Assembly: GCF_022348085.1 (NCBI RefSeq)
Contig: NZ_JAKRFN010000020.1
Location: 58,003-122,002 of the forward strand
Direction: 5' to 3'
Length of the DNA: 64,000 nucleotides
From: Mycobacterium sp. PSTR-4-N
GTDB taxonomy: Bacteria; Actinomycetota; Actinomycetes; Mycobacteriales; Mycobacteriaceae
The position numbers and the translations under genes are program-made. Shown one piece after another: positions 17,390 through 24,903 of this stretch. The notes beneath the pieces were generated by a model. The model ran no database searches. It saw nothing but the letters and a program-made list of their open reading frames with translations, and was not told where the DNA came from. Within the stretch, counting starts at the first letter, position 1. Each line of letters starts with the position of its first letter.

Positions 17390-17925
17390 GCGTGTGTGCC
17401 GGCGGCAGCGCAGGCCTGTTGCGCCGCGACAGCATCGTTGTTGAGCTCGTCGGCGGTCGTGTTCAGCGTGTCGCGGCCTCCCCGCAAGCCCATCTTGATG
17501 AGCAGCTTGGTGGCGTCGACCGACCACCGTCGCATCGGATCGGCCACGCCAGGCGGCACGCCCGGGGTGTTCGCGGCGGACATCGCGACGGCCGCACCCT
17601 GGCGTAACGCGGTGCGGCCCAGGACATTGCTGCTCTCCACCGCGGGATCGGAGTAGTTCTCGGTCGCGTAGCCGTCCAGTGAGTCGGCGAAGTCCCCATA
17701 GTAGGTCGCTGTGGAATCGAGCACCTGGGCGAACTGGCTGCAGGCTGCGACCGCCGCGGGATCCGCGCTGTCGGAGCCCGGAGTGGCCACCTGGATCGCC
17801 GGCGCGCCCGGATCGGCCATCGCGTCGACGGGTTGTGCATTGGCAGGCGATGACAGCAACAGAACTGCGCACACGCTCACGCACGCGGGCAAGAGGGCTT
17901 TCGCGACGATGCGTTCGATTGTCAC
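17386..17925 (-). CDS. Secreted hypothetical protein
   Basis: A 179-residue exported protein. The signal peptide (LLPACVSVCAVLLLSSPANA) has a good AXA-like cleavage site before QPVDAM. The mature part is helical: AACSQFAQVLDSTATYYGDFADSLDGYATENYSDP, then RTALRQGAAVAMSAANTPGVPPGVADPMRRWSVDATKLLIKM and a C-terminal Cys-containing helix. No family name comes to mind; similar small secreted proteins sit next to PknH-domain lipoproteins in mycobacteria. GTG 17925 is preceded by GGAGAA. It heads a coupled three-gene operon down to 16446 and is divergent from the porin genes. Confidence 0.7.
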   Translation of the reverse strand: MTIERIVAKALLPACVSVCAVLLLSSPANAQPVDAMADPGAPAIQVATPGSDSADPAAVAACSQFAQVLDSTATYYGDFADSLDGYATENYSDPAVESSNVLGRTALRQGAAVAMSAANTPGVPPGVADPMRRWSVDATKLLIKMGLRGGRDTLNTTADELNNDAVAAQQACAAAGTHA

Positions 17926-18248
17926 GGTGTTCTCCGATTCCTTCACAGTCCTGATTGATCGACGGGAAACGTTCGTACTCAACGTTTCCTGGCGCACGGT
18001 GGATGCACTCAATGCGGTCAAGGTGAACGGATGGCGAACTGGCAGAGGCGTGCTGTGGACTATTCAGAGGTTGGCGACAAGCTCACAGTGAACCTCACAG
18101 CGTACTTTCAGCAAAGAGGTGCACTCGATAGGCGCCGGGCTCGAGGCCGTCGCCGCACGTTCACCAGAACGACACCCGGCCAGTGGACGCTCTGCGGGTC
18201 AATGGCGATATCCCGTTCCCCGCATCCACGAGAGGCGTCGTCGAACCA
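17926..18248. promoter_or_regulatory. Divergent promoter region between the secreted-protein operon and the porin genes
   Basis: A 323-bp gap with no convincing gene. It contains a perfect 9-bp inverted repeat GGAAACGTT-N7-AACGTTTCC (17965-17973 and 17981-17989), 40 nt from the leftward start. It also contains a direct repeat of TCACAG at 18083-18088 and 18095-18100 (12-bp period), of the kind bound by OmpR-family regulators such as MtrA or PhoP. Clear -10/-35 elements could not be assigned. Confidence 0.5.
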
Positions 18249-18938
18249 ATGTTGAACCGCTATGTCACGCTCGCCGCTGTCTGCCTGGCGGCACCGGTGT
18301 GGGCCGCGCCGCTTGTCGCAGCGGAGCCGGCTCCTCCCAATCCAGGTGTACAGCCTGTCGCGGACGCGGCACCTGTCCCGCCGCCGCCCGACGGAGCGGT
18401 CCCGTCCGGCCCTCCCGGAATCCTCGACACCCCTGACGGCTGGCACCTGGAAGTGTCGGGGAGCAGCGAAACCCAGCTTCCGGTGGCGCCGCTGACCACC
18501 GCGATCTCGTCGCGCGAGTACCTCGTGAGCGGCACCTTCACGGGCAAGATCACCGGCAAGGGCAAGACCACTTTGGCCGGCGGGTCGATGGAGGCCGGTG
18601 AGCAGATCGGCTGCGGCATCATCTCCGACGAGACGGAGATCAACCCCGGCGCGAGCATCACGCCCAGCATCGGCATCCCGTTCACGGGTAACCCGGCGTT
18701 CGGCGCCTCCCTCAGCCTGCAGGGCAAGGTCTACCTCAAGCCCGGCACGGTCACGACGGTGGCACTCGACAAGAAGTCTTTCAAGGGCACCTCGACCCGT
18801 ATCACGCTGACCGGTGTGCGGGTCAAGACCGATCAGTGCGCGGGTCAGTCCTTCATCCGGTCCTATGCGACGTTGACCAGCTCGACTGACAACACCGACG
18901 ACGTCGTCACCTACCTCGGCGTGACGAAGGCGGTGTAG
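18249..18938 (+). CDS. MspA-family porin (first copy)
   Basis: A 229-residue exported protein of the octameric outer-membrane porin family. A signal peptide (MLNRYVTLAAVCLAAPVWAA) and a Pro-rich linker precede the MspA domain: DGWHLEVSGSSETQLPVAPLTTAISSREYLVSGTF, GEQIGCGI, KVYLKPGTVTTVALDKKSFKG, and the C-terminal CAGQSFIRSYATLTSSTDNTDDVVTYLGVTKAV. Classical MspA lacks the Cys pair seen here (GCGI and QCAGQ), which probably forms a disulfide. ATG 18249 gives the best signal peptide. The long Pro-rich linker is a difference from MspA and may reach through the wall. Confidence 0.85.
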   Translation: MLNRYVTLAAVCLAAPVWAAPLVAAEPAPPNPGVQPVADAAPVPPPPDGAVPSGPPGILDTPDGWHLEVSGSSETQLPVAPLTTAISSREYLVSGTFTGKITGKGKTTLAGGSMEAGEQIGCGIISDETEINPGASITPSIGIPFTGNPAFGASLSLQGKVYLKPGTVTTVALDKKSFKGTSTRITLTGVRVKTDQCAGQSFIRSYATLTSSTDNTDDVVTYLGVTKAV

Positions 18939-19007
18939 GCCCACCCGGACCCTCGTTCGTCATCACAGACTTCGCTGACCGAAAGACTCTGAGAGGCAAT
19001 CGTATCC

Positions 19008-19712
19008 ATGAAGAAGAAGCTCCTCGCGCTGGCCGCCGCCGGCCTCGTCCTCCCGGCTTTCGCGGTACCCACCGCGCTCGCCCAGCCGGCTCCGCCGGCC
19101 CCACTGCCGCCGCCGGTCGACGGTGCGCCGCCGCCGGACGCCGGGCCGCCGCCGGACAACGGTGTCGTGGCATCCGCGCCGCCCGGAGTGGTCATGTCGC
19201 CGGACGGATGGCAGCTCAGCGTCGCCGCCACCGGTGAGACCCAGCTGCCGATCGCCCCGCTGACCACCGCGGTGTCCTCGCGCGAATACCTGGTCGGCGG
19301 AACGTTTGTCGGCACGGTGACCGGGAACGGCAAGACCAAGCTCAACGGCGGCGTGCTCGAGGCTGGCTACCAGATCGGTTGCGGTATCGAGCTCGGCCAG
19401 GTCCGGCTCATCGGTTCGGTGGGTGTCGGCACGTCGGGGTCGACGCTGACCGGGGGTCTCGTGCCGACGGGCGTGAACTTCCCGATCTCCGGCACCCTCG
19501 AGATCCACCTCAAGCCCGGCACGGTGAACCAGGTGTCGGTGGACAAGAAGTCGTTCAAGGCGGCGCCCGCCCGCGTCACGCTCAAGGACGTACACATCAA
19601 GGTCGACGGGTGTGCGGGACAGTCGTTCCTGCGGTCCTACGCGACATTGACCAGCTCTACGACCGACACCGACGACATCGTGGCGTACTACGGCGTCACG
19701 AAGTCCGTATGA
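19008..19712 (+). CDS. MspA-family porin (second copy)
   Basis: A 234-residue paralogue of the preceding gene, sharing SPDGWQLSVAATGETQLPIA, PLTTAVSSREYLVGGTF, YQIGCGIELG, HLKPGTVNQVSVDKKSFK and CAGQSFLRSYATLTSSTTDT. The signal peptide MKKKLLALAAAGLVLPAFAV is followed by a Pro-rich linker with PPPDAGPPPDNG. ATG 19008 has GAGAGG 12 nt upstream. It lies 69 bp after the first copy, so this is a tandem duplication, and its stop overlaps the start of the next gene (ATGA). The copies differ most in the loop between the GCGI and KPGTV motifs, the region expected to shape the pore. Confidence 0.87.
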   Translation: MKKKLLALAAAGLVLPAFAVPTALAQPAPPAPLPPPVDGAPPPDAGPPPDNGVVASAPPGVVMSPDGWQLSVAATGETQLPIAPLTTAVSSREYLVGGTFVGTVTGNGKTKLNGGVLEAGYQIGCGIELGQVRLIGSVGVGTSGSTLTGGLVPTGVNFPISGTLEIHLKPGTVNQVSVDKKSFKAAPARVTLKDVHIKVDGCAGQSFLRSYATLTSSTTDTDDIVAYYGVTKSV

Positions 19713-20338
19713 CCCTGGTGATCCGGCAGGCACCGGCGGCGCTTCTGGCCGCCGGTGCCGCTGTCGTCTTCGCGGCGGTGGCCAACGCCCAGCCGCCGGC
19801 GCCGCCGGAGCCACTGCCGCCCGCACCGGCGCCTGCGCCGGCGCCGGGTCCGACCATCCCGGTGATCGGTGCTCCGCTCGGCCCGCAGGGCTGGAACATG
19901 CTCGCTCAGGCGGACCAACCCGCTGTTCCGGGAATGCTGGGGGCTCCGCCGATCTCCGGCATCGACCGCACCACGGTCCTCGGCCAGAACGCGGTGCCGT
20001 CGGCGCCGGGCGCCGGTCCGGGTGTCGTACCGAACCTGCGGGCCTTCAACAACGCCTACGGGGTGCCGCAGAACGAGGTGCCGTCGGCGCCGGGACAGGG
20101 CCAGCAGTTCGACGTCGCGCCCGGGGACGAGAACGCCGACGTCAATGGTCGTACCTGGCTGGGTCGCTACATCGACCTGTACCGCGATGGGCGACTGAGG
20201 GGTTCGCTGTTGGGTCAGTTGCCGCAGCAACAACTCGGTGAGCCGCTGCCGGGGACCGCTCCGCCTCCCGGGACGAACATCCCGCCGGGGTTGGTGCAGT
20301 TCCTGCCCGATCCGGCAGTACCCCCTCCACCGCCCTGA
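19709..20338 (+). CDS. Secreted Pro-rich protein coupled to the second porin
   Basis: A 209-residue exported protein. The signal peptide MTLVIRQAPAALLAAGAAVVFAAVANAQ is followed by a Pro/Ala stretch and then an extended region with IPVIGAPLGPQGWNMLAQAD and two repeats of QNAVPSAPG / QNEVPSAPG. The segment WLGRYIDLYRDGRLRGSLLG follows, and the protein ends in a Pro tail. No known domain was recognised. Its ATG overlaps the MspA stop by 4 nt, so it is made together with the porin. A role as porin-associated or wall-spanning partner is inference. Confidence 0.7.
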   Translation: MTLVIRQAPAALLAAGAAVVFAAVANAQPPAPPEPLPPAPAPAPAPGPTIPVIGAPLGPQGWNMLAQADQPAVPGMLGAPPISGIDRTTVLGQNAVPSAPGAGPGVVPNLRAFNNAYGVPQNEVPSAPGQGQQFDVAPGDENADVNGRTWLGRYIDLYRDGRLRGSLLGQLPQQQLGEPLPGTAPPPGTNIPPGLVQFLPDPAVPPPPP

Positions 20339-20346
20339 CCGTGCTG

Positions 20347-20407
20347 CGCGAAAGTGCTCCCTGTGCTGTGAATTGACGTTCGCGGCCGCGGTGTGAGCAC
20401 TTTCGCG
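20347..20407. repeat. 13-bp inverted repeat pair after the porin operon
   Basis: CGCGAAAGTGCTC (20347-20359) is repeated in inverted form as GAGCACTTTCGCG (20395-20407), perfect over 13 bp, with 35 nt between. It looks like the ends of a small palindromic intergenic element or a long hairpin. It lies 9 nt after the Pro-rich gene stop. Confidence 0.5.
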
Positions 20408-20424
20408 ACGTACCAGTCATACGA

Positions 20425-20457
20425 CGATCGGCCCCCACGGTTCGTGGGGGCCGATCG
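20425..20457. terminator. Perfect 15-bp hairpin between convergent genes
   Basis: The stem CGATCGGCCCCCACG pairs with its exact complement across a GTT loop (20425-20439 and 20443-20457). It lies between the porin operon and the convergent gene ending at 20468, so it can stop transcription from both sides. There is no U-tract. Confidence 0.7.
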
Positions 20458-20467
20458 CTGTGTGAGG

Positions 20468-21763
20468 TCAGGCGGCGTCGGCCTCGGGCTTGCGGTGCTT
20501 GCCGCCGAGCGACGGAGCAGCCTTCTTCTTCTTCGAGTCGTCTTTCGTCGCGGTCTTGCCGTCTGCTGGGGAGTGGGTCTCCGCCTTCTTCGTCTCGGAT
20601 GTCGTCTGATCGGTGCTGTCGGTGTCAGAGGCGTTGTCGGCCTTCGTGTCCGATGTCGAGGCTGCCTCGTCGACGGTCGGCTCGGACGACTCCTTCACCT
20701 CGACGGCACGGTGCTTGCCGCCGAGCACTTTGGGCGTCTCCGCGGTGTCGGACTCGACGGACTCGTCAGCGACGCCGTGGCCGGCGCTCAGCTGCGACAG
20801 GAACGGGTGCGGGCTGTCGAGCACGGTCACCGCCGTGTCGTCGCCGGCGAGCAGGTTCGGGGCGTGCCGCGCCTGCAGTGCCACCTGTGCATCGTTGCCG
20901 CCGAAGATCTGGTCGATGATGCTCTTGTTGTAGGCGAGCTCGCTCTTGACTGCGGTGGAGATGCCGGGCAGGGCGCCCTTGAGGTTGGCCTTGACGGTGT
21001 CGACGTACGCGGGGATCTCGCTGGTGCGGTTGGTCAGCACATAGGTGACCACCGAGAGGGGCAGCGACACCAGCTGGACGACGGCATTGGCCGCGCTGCC
21101 GACGGCCTTCGAGACACCCAGGAAGTTGTGATACGGAATCGTCAGCAGCTGCAGCAGCAGCGTGCCCTGGTCCACCGGATCTGCTGCTGCGGCAACGGTG
21201 GTGGCGGACGCGGCGACGTTCGGCAGCTGATCCTTCGGGCTGAACACCTGCGAGAGCAGGTCGAGGTCGTACTGCATCTCACTCTTGATCGCTGTGGAGA
21301 TCCCGGGCAGCGCACCGTCGACGTTCTTTCGGACGGTGGCGATGTAATCGGGGATCTCGCCTGCGCGGTTGGTCAGCACGTAGGTGGCGACCGAGAACGG
21401 CAGCGACGCGACCTGCAGGTAGGCGTTGACGGCACTGCCGACGGCCTTGGAGACACCGAGAACATTGTGGTACGGAGCCGTGAGCAGCTGCAGCAGTAGC
21501 GTGGCCCGGTCGACGCCGGACAACTCGGCCATCGTGTCGACCGCCCCCACCAGCGTGGCCTCGTTTGCCGGTGCGACAGGCGAATTCAGCGTTCGAAGCG
21601 ACGGCGGAACCGGGTCGAAAGTGGTGACCGCGGCGGACAACTCGACGGGGATCGTCGCGATGGCGCGCACGGAATCGGGGGTGGTGGTCGGGATCATCGC
21701 CGGAGCCGCCAGGCAGGCGGCCGAGACGAATGTCACGAGGGGTTTGCCAATGGACGAGTGCAT
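20468..21763 (-). CDS. Exported protein with two internal repeats and LGGKHR motifs
   Basis: A 431-residue protein. The N-terminus MHSSIGKPLVTFVSAACLAAPAM looks like a signal peptide. Two homologous repeats of about 85 residues follow (LLLQLLTAPYHNVLGVSKAV and LLLQLLTIPYHNFLGVSKAV), each continuing with a hydrophobic segment (SLPFSVATYVLTNR / SLPLSVVTYVLTNR) and IPDYIATVRKNVDGALPGIS-type text. The C-terminal 130 residues are low-complexity Ser/Thr/Asp/Lys, carrying LGGKHR twice (about residues 330 and 420), the last near the C-terminus. The ATG is at 21763. The function is unknown; the layout suggests a surface protein with a charged tail. Convergent with the porin operon. Confidence 0.7.
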   Translation of the reverse strand: MHSSIGKPLVTFVSAACLAAPAMIPTTTPDSVRAIATIPVELSAAVTTFDPVPPSLRTLNSPVAPANEATLVGAVDTMAELSGVDRATLLLQLLTAPYHNVLGVSKAVGSAVNAYLQVASLPFSVATYVLTNRAGEIPDYIATVRKNVDGALPGISTAIKSEMQYDLDLLSQVFSPKDQLPNVAASATTVAAAADPVDQGTLLLQLLTIPYHNFLGVSKAVGSAANAVVQLVSLPLSVVTYVLTNRTSEIPAYVDTVKANLKGALPGISTAVKSELAYNKSIIDQIFGGNDAQVALQARHAPNLLAGDDTAVTVLDSPHPFLSQLSAGHGVADESVESDTAETPKVLGGKHRAVEVKESSEPTVDEAASTSDTKADNASDTDSTDQTTSETKKAETHSPADGKTATKDDSKKKKAAPSLGGKHRKPEADAA

Positions 21764-21891
21764 ACCGTCGCCTTCATACAGGGGTGTCAGGACGGACGGA
21801 AATGTACGGGCCTCGCACATAGGGATCCGGAACACATTGCAGCGCGCAGTTTCTCAGAAGTTGAACGCGCGGCGACTTTCCTGGGAGCGGC

Positions 21892-22479
21892 TCAGCTGAC
21901 GACCAGTGCCGCTGCCGCGGCGGTTGCCGGTTCGGTGATCTCGGCGACGTCGCGGCCGTCTTCGACGACGAAGGCCGTCAACTCGCGCAATCCTCCGAGC
22001 AGGATCAGCGCGGTCGTGGCGGGCAGTGGATGCACCCCGGCCCGCTGGAACCCCGGGCTGGCGGTCAGCGTCGTCAGCAGCTCGGTGAGGTCGCCCATCA
22101 CCTGGCGGTGCAGCGGCCGTGCGACGACTCCCAGGGCGGGAGCTTCTCTGATCCAGCACAGCGTGATGGCCGGGCGCGCCCCGATATGGGCCACATAGGC
22201 GTCGACCGCCTGCCGGATCTGCGATCTCCATTCATCCTCTGGCGCAACGGCGCCGCGGATACTCGATATCAGCTCGGCGTTGTTGCGTCTGAGCAGTTCG
22301 ATCAGGCACTGCTCCTTGCCGGCGAAGTGCTCGTAGAAGGTGCGCTTCGAGGTGCGTGCGTGCCGGACGATGTCGGCGACGGTGCTGTCGCGGTAACCGC
22401 GCTCGCCGATCGACGCGGCCAACCCGTCGAGCAATCGGTCCAGTGTCGGCATCGACATCGGCACTGCTGGCTCGGTCAT
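21892..22479 (-). CDS. TetR-family regulator next to CYP138
   Basis: A 195-residue TetR protein; helix-turn-helix LDGLAASIGERGYRDSTVADIVRHARTSKRTFYEHFAGKEQCLIELL (about residues 16-62). The position, divergent from the P450 with msrA behind it, matches M. tuberculosis Rv0135c-cyp138-msrA. ATG 22479 is preceded by AGAGGTGA. The 46-bp intergenic region holds GGTACC-based inverted repeats that are good operator candidates, so it probably represses the P450 and itself. The inducer is unknown. Confidence 0.88.
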   Translation of the reverse strand: MTEPAVPMSMPTLDRLLDGLAASIGERGYRDSTVADIVRHARTSKRTFYEHFAGKEQCLIELLRRNNAELISSIRGAVAPEDEWRSQIRQAVDAYVAHIGARPAITLCWIREAPALGVVARPLHRQVMGDLTELLTTLTASPGFQRAGVHPLPATTALILLGGLRELTAFVVEDGRDVAEITEPATAAAAALVVS

Positions 22480-22499
22480 CGTCACCTCTTGCGGTTCCC

Positions 22500-22550
22500 T
22501 GGTACCAACCGGTACCGTACCGGACATGACTGTGGTACACGGCAGTACCA
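22500..22550. promoter_or_regulatory. GGTACC-type operator cluster between tetR and cyp138
   Basis: TGGTACCA at 22500-22507, GGTAC-C-GTACC at 22511-22521 and TGGTAC-N6-GTACCA at 22533-22550 are palindromes built on one half-site. They cover the intergenic region and the first codons of the P450 gene. Repetition of the same half-site makes binding by the adjacent TetR likely. Confidence 0.6.
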
Positions 22551-23863
22551 GCGACGCGGCCACGGATCGCCTTCCTCCGGGTCCGCGAATCCCGCCTGCG
22601 CTGCAGGGACTCGGGTTCTCGTTCGCCCGAAAATGGACGGTGCGCCAGGCCACGCGCCAGTGCGGTGACGTGTTCACACTGAGCCTCCCGGTGTTCGGGC
22701 GGTCGGTGATCGTGGCCGATCCCGTGCTGGCGAAGCAGGTCTTCATGGCCGACCCCGACGACGTGGGCAACATCTCGCCCAATCTGTCGCGCGTGCTCGG
22801 CCCCGGTTCGGTGTTCGCCCTCGACGGCGCCGACCATCGACTGCGGCGCAAGCTGCTGACGCCGCCGCTGCACGGCAAGAGCATCAAGAACTACGAGCGC
22901 ATCTTCGAAGAGGAGACGCTGCGCGAGATCCAGACATGGCCGGAGGGTTCGTCATTCGAGACGCTCGAGCCGATGATGCGGATCACGCTGAACGTCATCC
23001 TGCGCGCGGTGTTCGGCGCGGACGGCGCACACCTGGACGAGCTGCGGCGCAGCATCCCGCCCTGGGTCACGCTGGGGTCGAGGCTGGCCGTGCTCCCGAT
23101 GCCCTCGCACACCTACGGGCGGTTCACCCCGTGGGGCCGGCTCGCGGCCTACCGCAAGACCTACGACGAGATCATCGGCCGGCTGATCGACGCCGTCGCC
23201 GCCGATCCGAACCTCGACTCACGCGACGACGTGCTCTCGCTCCTGCTGCGCAGCTCCTACGACGACGGCTCAGCGATGTCACGGGAGGACGTCGGTGACG
23301 AACTGCTCACCCTGCTGGCCGCCGGGCACGAGACCACTGCTGCGACCCTGGGGTGGGCTTTCGAGAGATTCAGTCGCCACCCCGAGGTGCTCGAGGCGCT
23401 CGCCGCGGAAGCCGACACCGAGGACAACACCTACCGGCAGGCGGCGATCCTCGAGGTGCAGCGCACGCGCACGATCATCGACTTCGCGGGACGGCACGTG
23501 TACGCACCGTCGTTCGAGCTCGGCGACTGGGTGATCCCGCACGGCTACTCGATCCTCGTGGCGATCGCGCAGATGCACCGCCGCGCAGAGGAATTCCCTG
23601 ATCCGTTGACGTTCGACCCCCAACGCTTCGTCGGTCAGCGACCCTCCACCTTCGCCCACATCCCGTTCGGCGGCGGCACCCGACGTTGTGTCGGGGCCAC
23701 CTTCGCCAACGTGGAGATGGACGTCGTGCTACGAACGGTGTTGCGCCACTTCACCATCGAATCGACCACCGAGCCGGCGGAGAAGGCGCACTTCCGCGGT
23801 GTCGCCCACACGCCGAAGCTGGGCGGACGGATCGTGGTCCGCCGCCGCCGCCAGGCGAAGTAG
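22526..23863 (+). CDS. cyp138: Cytochrome P450, CYP138-like
   Basis: A 445-residue haem monooxygenase. The landmarks are the I-helix oxygen-binding motif LLAAGHETTAATL (about residues 266-278), the ExxR pair in ILEVQRTRT, and the haem-binding loop FGGGTRRCVGA with the axial Cys. Position and sequence style match M. tuberculosis CYP138 (Rv0136). The substrate is unknown in the family. It would need ferredoxin and reductase partners, none of which are adjacent. ATG 22526 lies within the operator cluster, so repression by the divergent TetR is expected. It converges on msrA with 14 bp between stops. Confidence 0.93.
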   Translation: MTVVHGSTSDAATDRLPPGPRIPPALQGLGFSFARKWTVRQATRQCGDVFTLSLPVFGRSVIVADPVLAKQVFMADPDDVGNISPNLSRVLGPGSVFALDGADHRLRRKLLTPPLHGKSIKNYERIFEEETLREIQTWPEGSSFETLEPMMRITLNVILRAVFGADGAHLDELRRSIPPWVTLGSRLAVLPMPSHTYGRFTPWGRLAAYRKTYDEIIGRLIDAVAADPNLDSRDDVLSLLLRSSYDDGSAMSREDVGDELLTLLAAGHETTAATLGWAFERFSRHPEVLEALAAEADTEDNTYRQAAILEVQRTRTIIDFAGRHVYAPSFELGDWVIPHGYSILVAIAQMHRRAEEFPDPLTFDPQRFVGQRPSTFAHIPFGGGTRRCVGATFANVEMDVVLRTVLRHFTIESTTEPAEKAHFRGVAHTPKLGGRIVVRRRRQAK

Positions 23864-23877
23864 ACCACCGCCGCTAG

Positions 23878-24387
23878 CTACACCTGCGTGCGCTTGGGCA
23901 GCTTCCAGCCCGGCCGCGGGAAGTGGCAGGTGTAGCCGTTGGGGTAGTGCAGCAGGTAGTCCTGGTGCTCCGGCTCGGCCTCCCAGAAATCCGGTGCGGG
24001 GCTGACCTCGGTGACCACCTTGCCCGGCCATAGGCCGGAGGCGTCGACGTCGGCGATCGTGTCGAGCGCGACCTCGCGCTGTTCGTCGTCGACGTAGAAG
24101 ATCTCCGAGCGGTAGCTGGAGCCGACGTCGTTGCCCTGCCGGTTCTTCGTCGTCGGATCGTGGATCTGGAAGAAGAACTCGAGCAGAGCCCGGTAGTCGG
24201 TCTGCGCCGGGTCGTAGACGATCTCGACGGCCTCGGCGTGCCCCGGGTGGTTGCGATAGGTCGGGTGATCGTTCTGCCCGCCGGTGTAGCCGACGCGGGT
24301 GGACACCACGCCCGGCTGGCGGCGGATCAGATCCTGCATGCCCCAGAAGCAGCCGCCGGCCAGCACGGCCCGCTTGTAGTCACTCAT
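23878..24387 (-). CDS. msrA: Peptide methionine-(S)-sulfoxide reductase MsrA
   Basis: Repairs methionine-S-sulfoxide using thioredoxin. The 169-residue protein carries the catalytic signature AGGCFWGMQ near the N-terminus, with GYTGG, HAEAVEIVYDP, FFQIHDPTT and GNDVGSSYRSEIFY, all family hallmarks. The ATG overlaps the msrB stop by 4 nt, so the two stereospecific reductases are made from one coupled message. In M. tuberculosis, msrA (Rv0137c) is also next to cyp138, but msrB lies elsewhere, so the msrB addition is a local difference. Confidence 0.95.
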   Translation of the reverse strand: MSDYKRAVLAGGCFWGMQDLIRRQPGVVSTRVGYTGGQNDHPTYRNHPGHAEAVEIVYDPAQTDYRALLEFFFQIHDPTTKNRQGNDVGSSYRSEIFYVDDEQREVALDTIADVDASGLWPGKVVTEVSPAPDFWEAEPEHQDYLLHYPNGYTCHFPRPGWKLPKRTQV

Positions 24388-24857
24388 GCGCGCTCCTCGT
24401 CGGATTCGGTGGATTCGGTGAACAATTCACGGTACTGCCCATAGCCCTGGGCCTCGAGGTCGTCGAGGTGGACGAACCGCAGCGCCGCAGAGTTGATGCA
24501 GTACCGCAGGCCGCCCGCCTCGCGCGGTCCGTCGGTGAAGACGTGTCCGAGGTGGCTGTCGCCGTGGGCGGAGCGGACCTCGGTGCGCATCATCAGATGG
24601 GAGAAGTCGCGCTTGCGGATGACGTTCTCCGGGTCGACGGGCCGAGTGAAGCTCGGCCATCCCGAGCCGCTCTCGAACTTGTCGACCGACGCGAACAGCG
24701 GCTCACCGGACACCACGTCGACGTAGAGGCCGGGTTCGTGGTTGTCCCAGTACTCGCCGGTGAAGGGGCGTTCGGTGCCGTTCTCCTGGGTGACGTGGTA
24801 CTGCTCGGGCGACAGTGCGCCGACCGCGTCGGGATTTCTGTTGTAGGTCTGGGTCAC
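24384..24857 (-). CDS. msrB: Peptide methionine-(R)-sulfoxide reductase MsrB
   Basis: Reduces methionine-R-sulfoxide. The 157-residue protein shows LSPEQYHVTQENGTERPFTG, GSGWPSFTRPV, SHLGHVFTDGP and the catalytic RYCINSAALRF. The two CxxC zinc motifs found in many MsrB proteins are absent, so this is the zinc-free class. GTG 24857 has a strong ribosome site (GAGGAGG) upstream. It is the first gene of the msrB-msrA pair. Confidence 0.95.
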   Translation of the reverse strand: MTQTYNRNPDAVGALSPEQYHVTQENGTERPFTGEYWDNHEPGLYVDVVSGEPLFASVDKFESGSGWPSFTRPVDPENVIRKRDFSHLMMRTEVRSAHGDSHLGHVFTDGPREAGGLRYCINSAALRFVHLDDLEAQGYGQYRELFTESTESDEERA

Positions 24858-24903
24858 GGGACCTCCTCGGGTTGGCACTTGTACAACCGTGAGTGGTCTG
24901 CCG

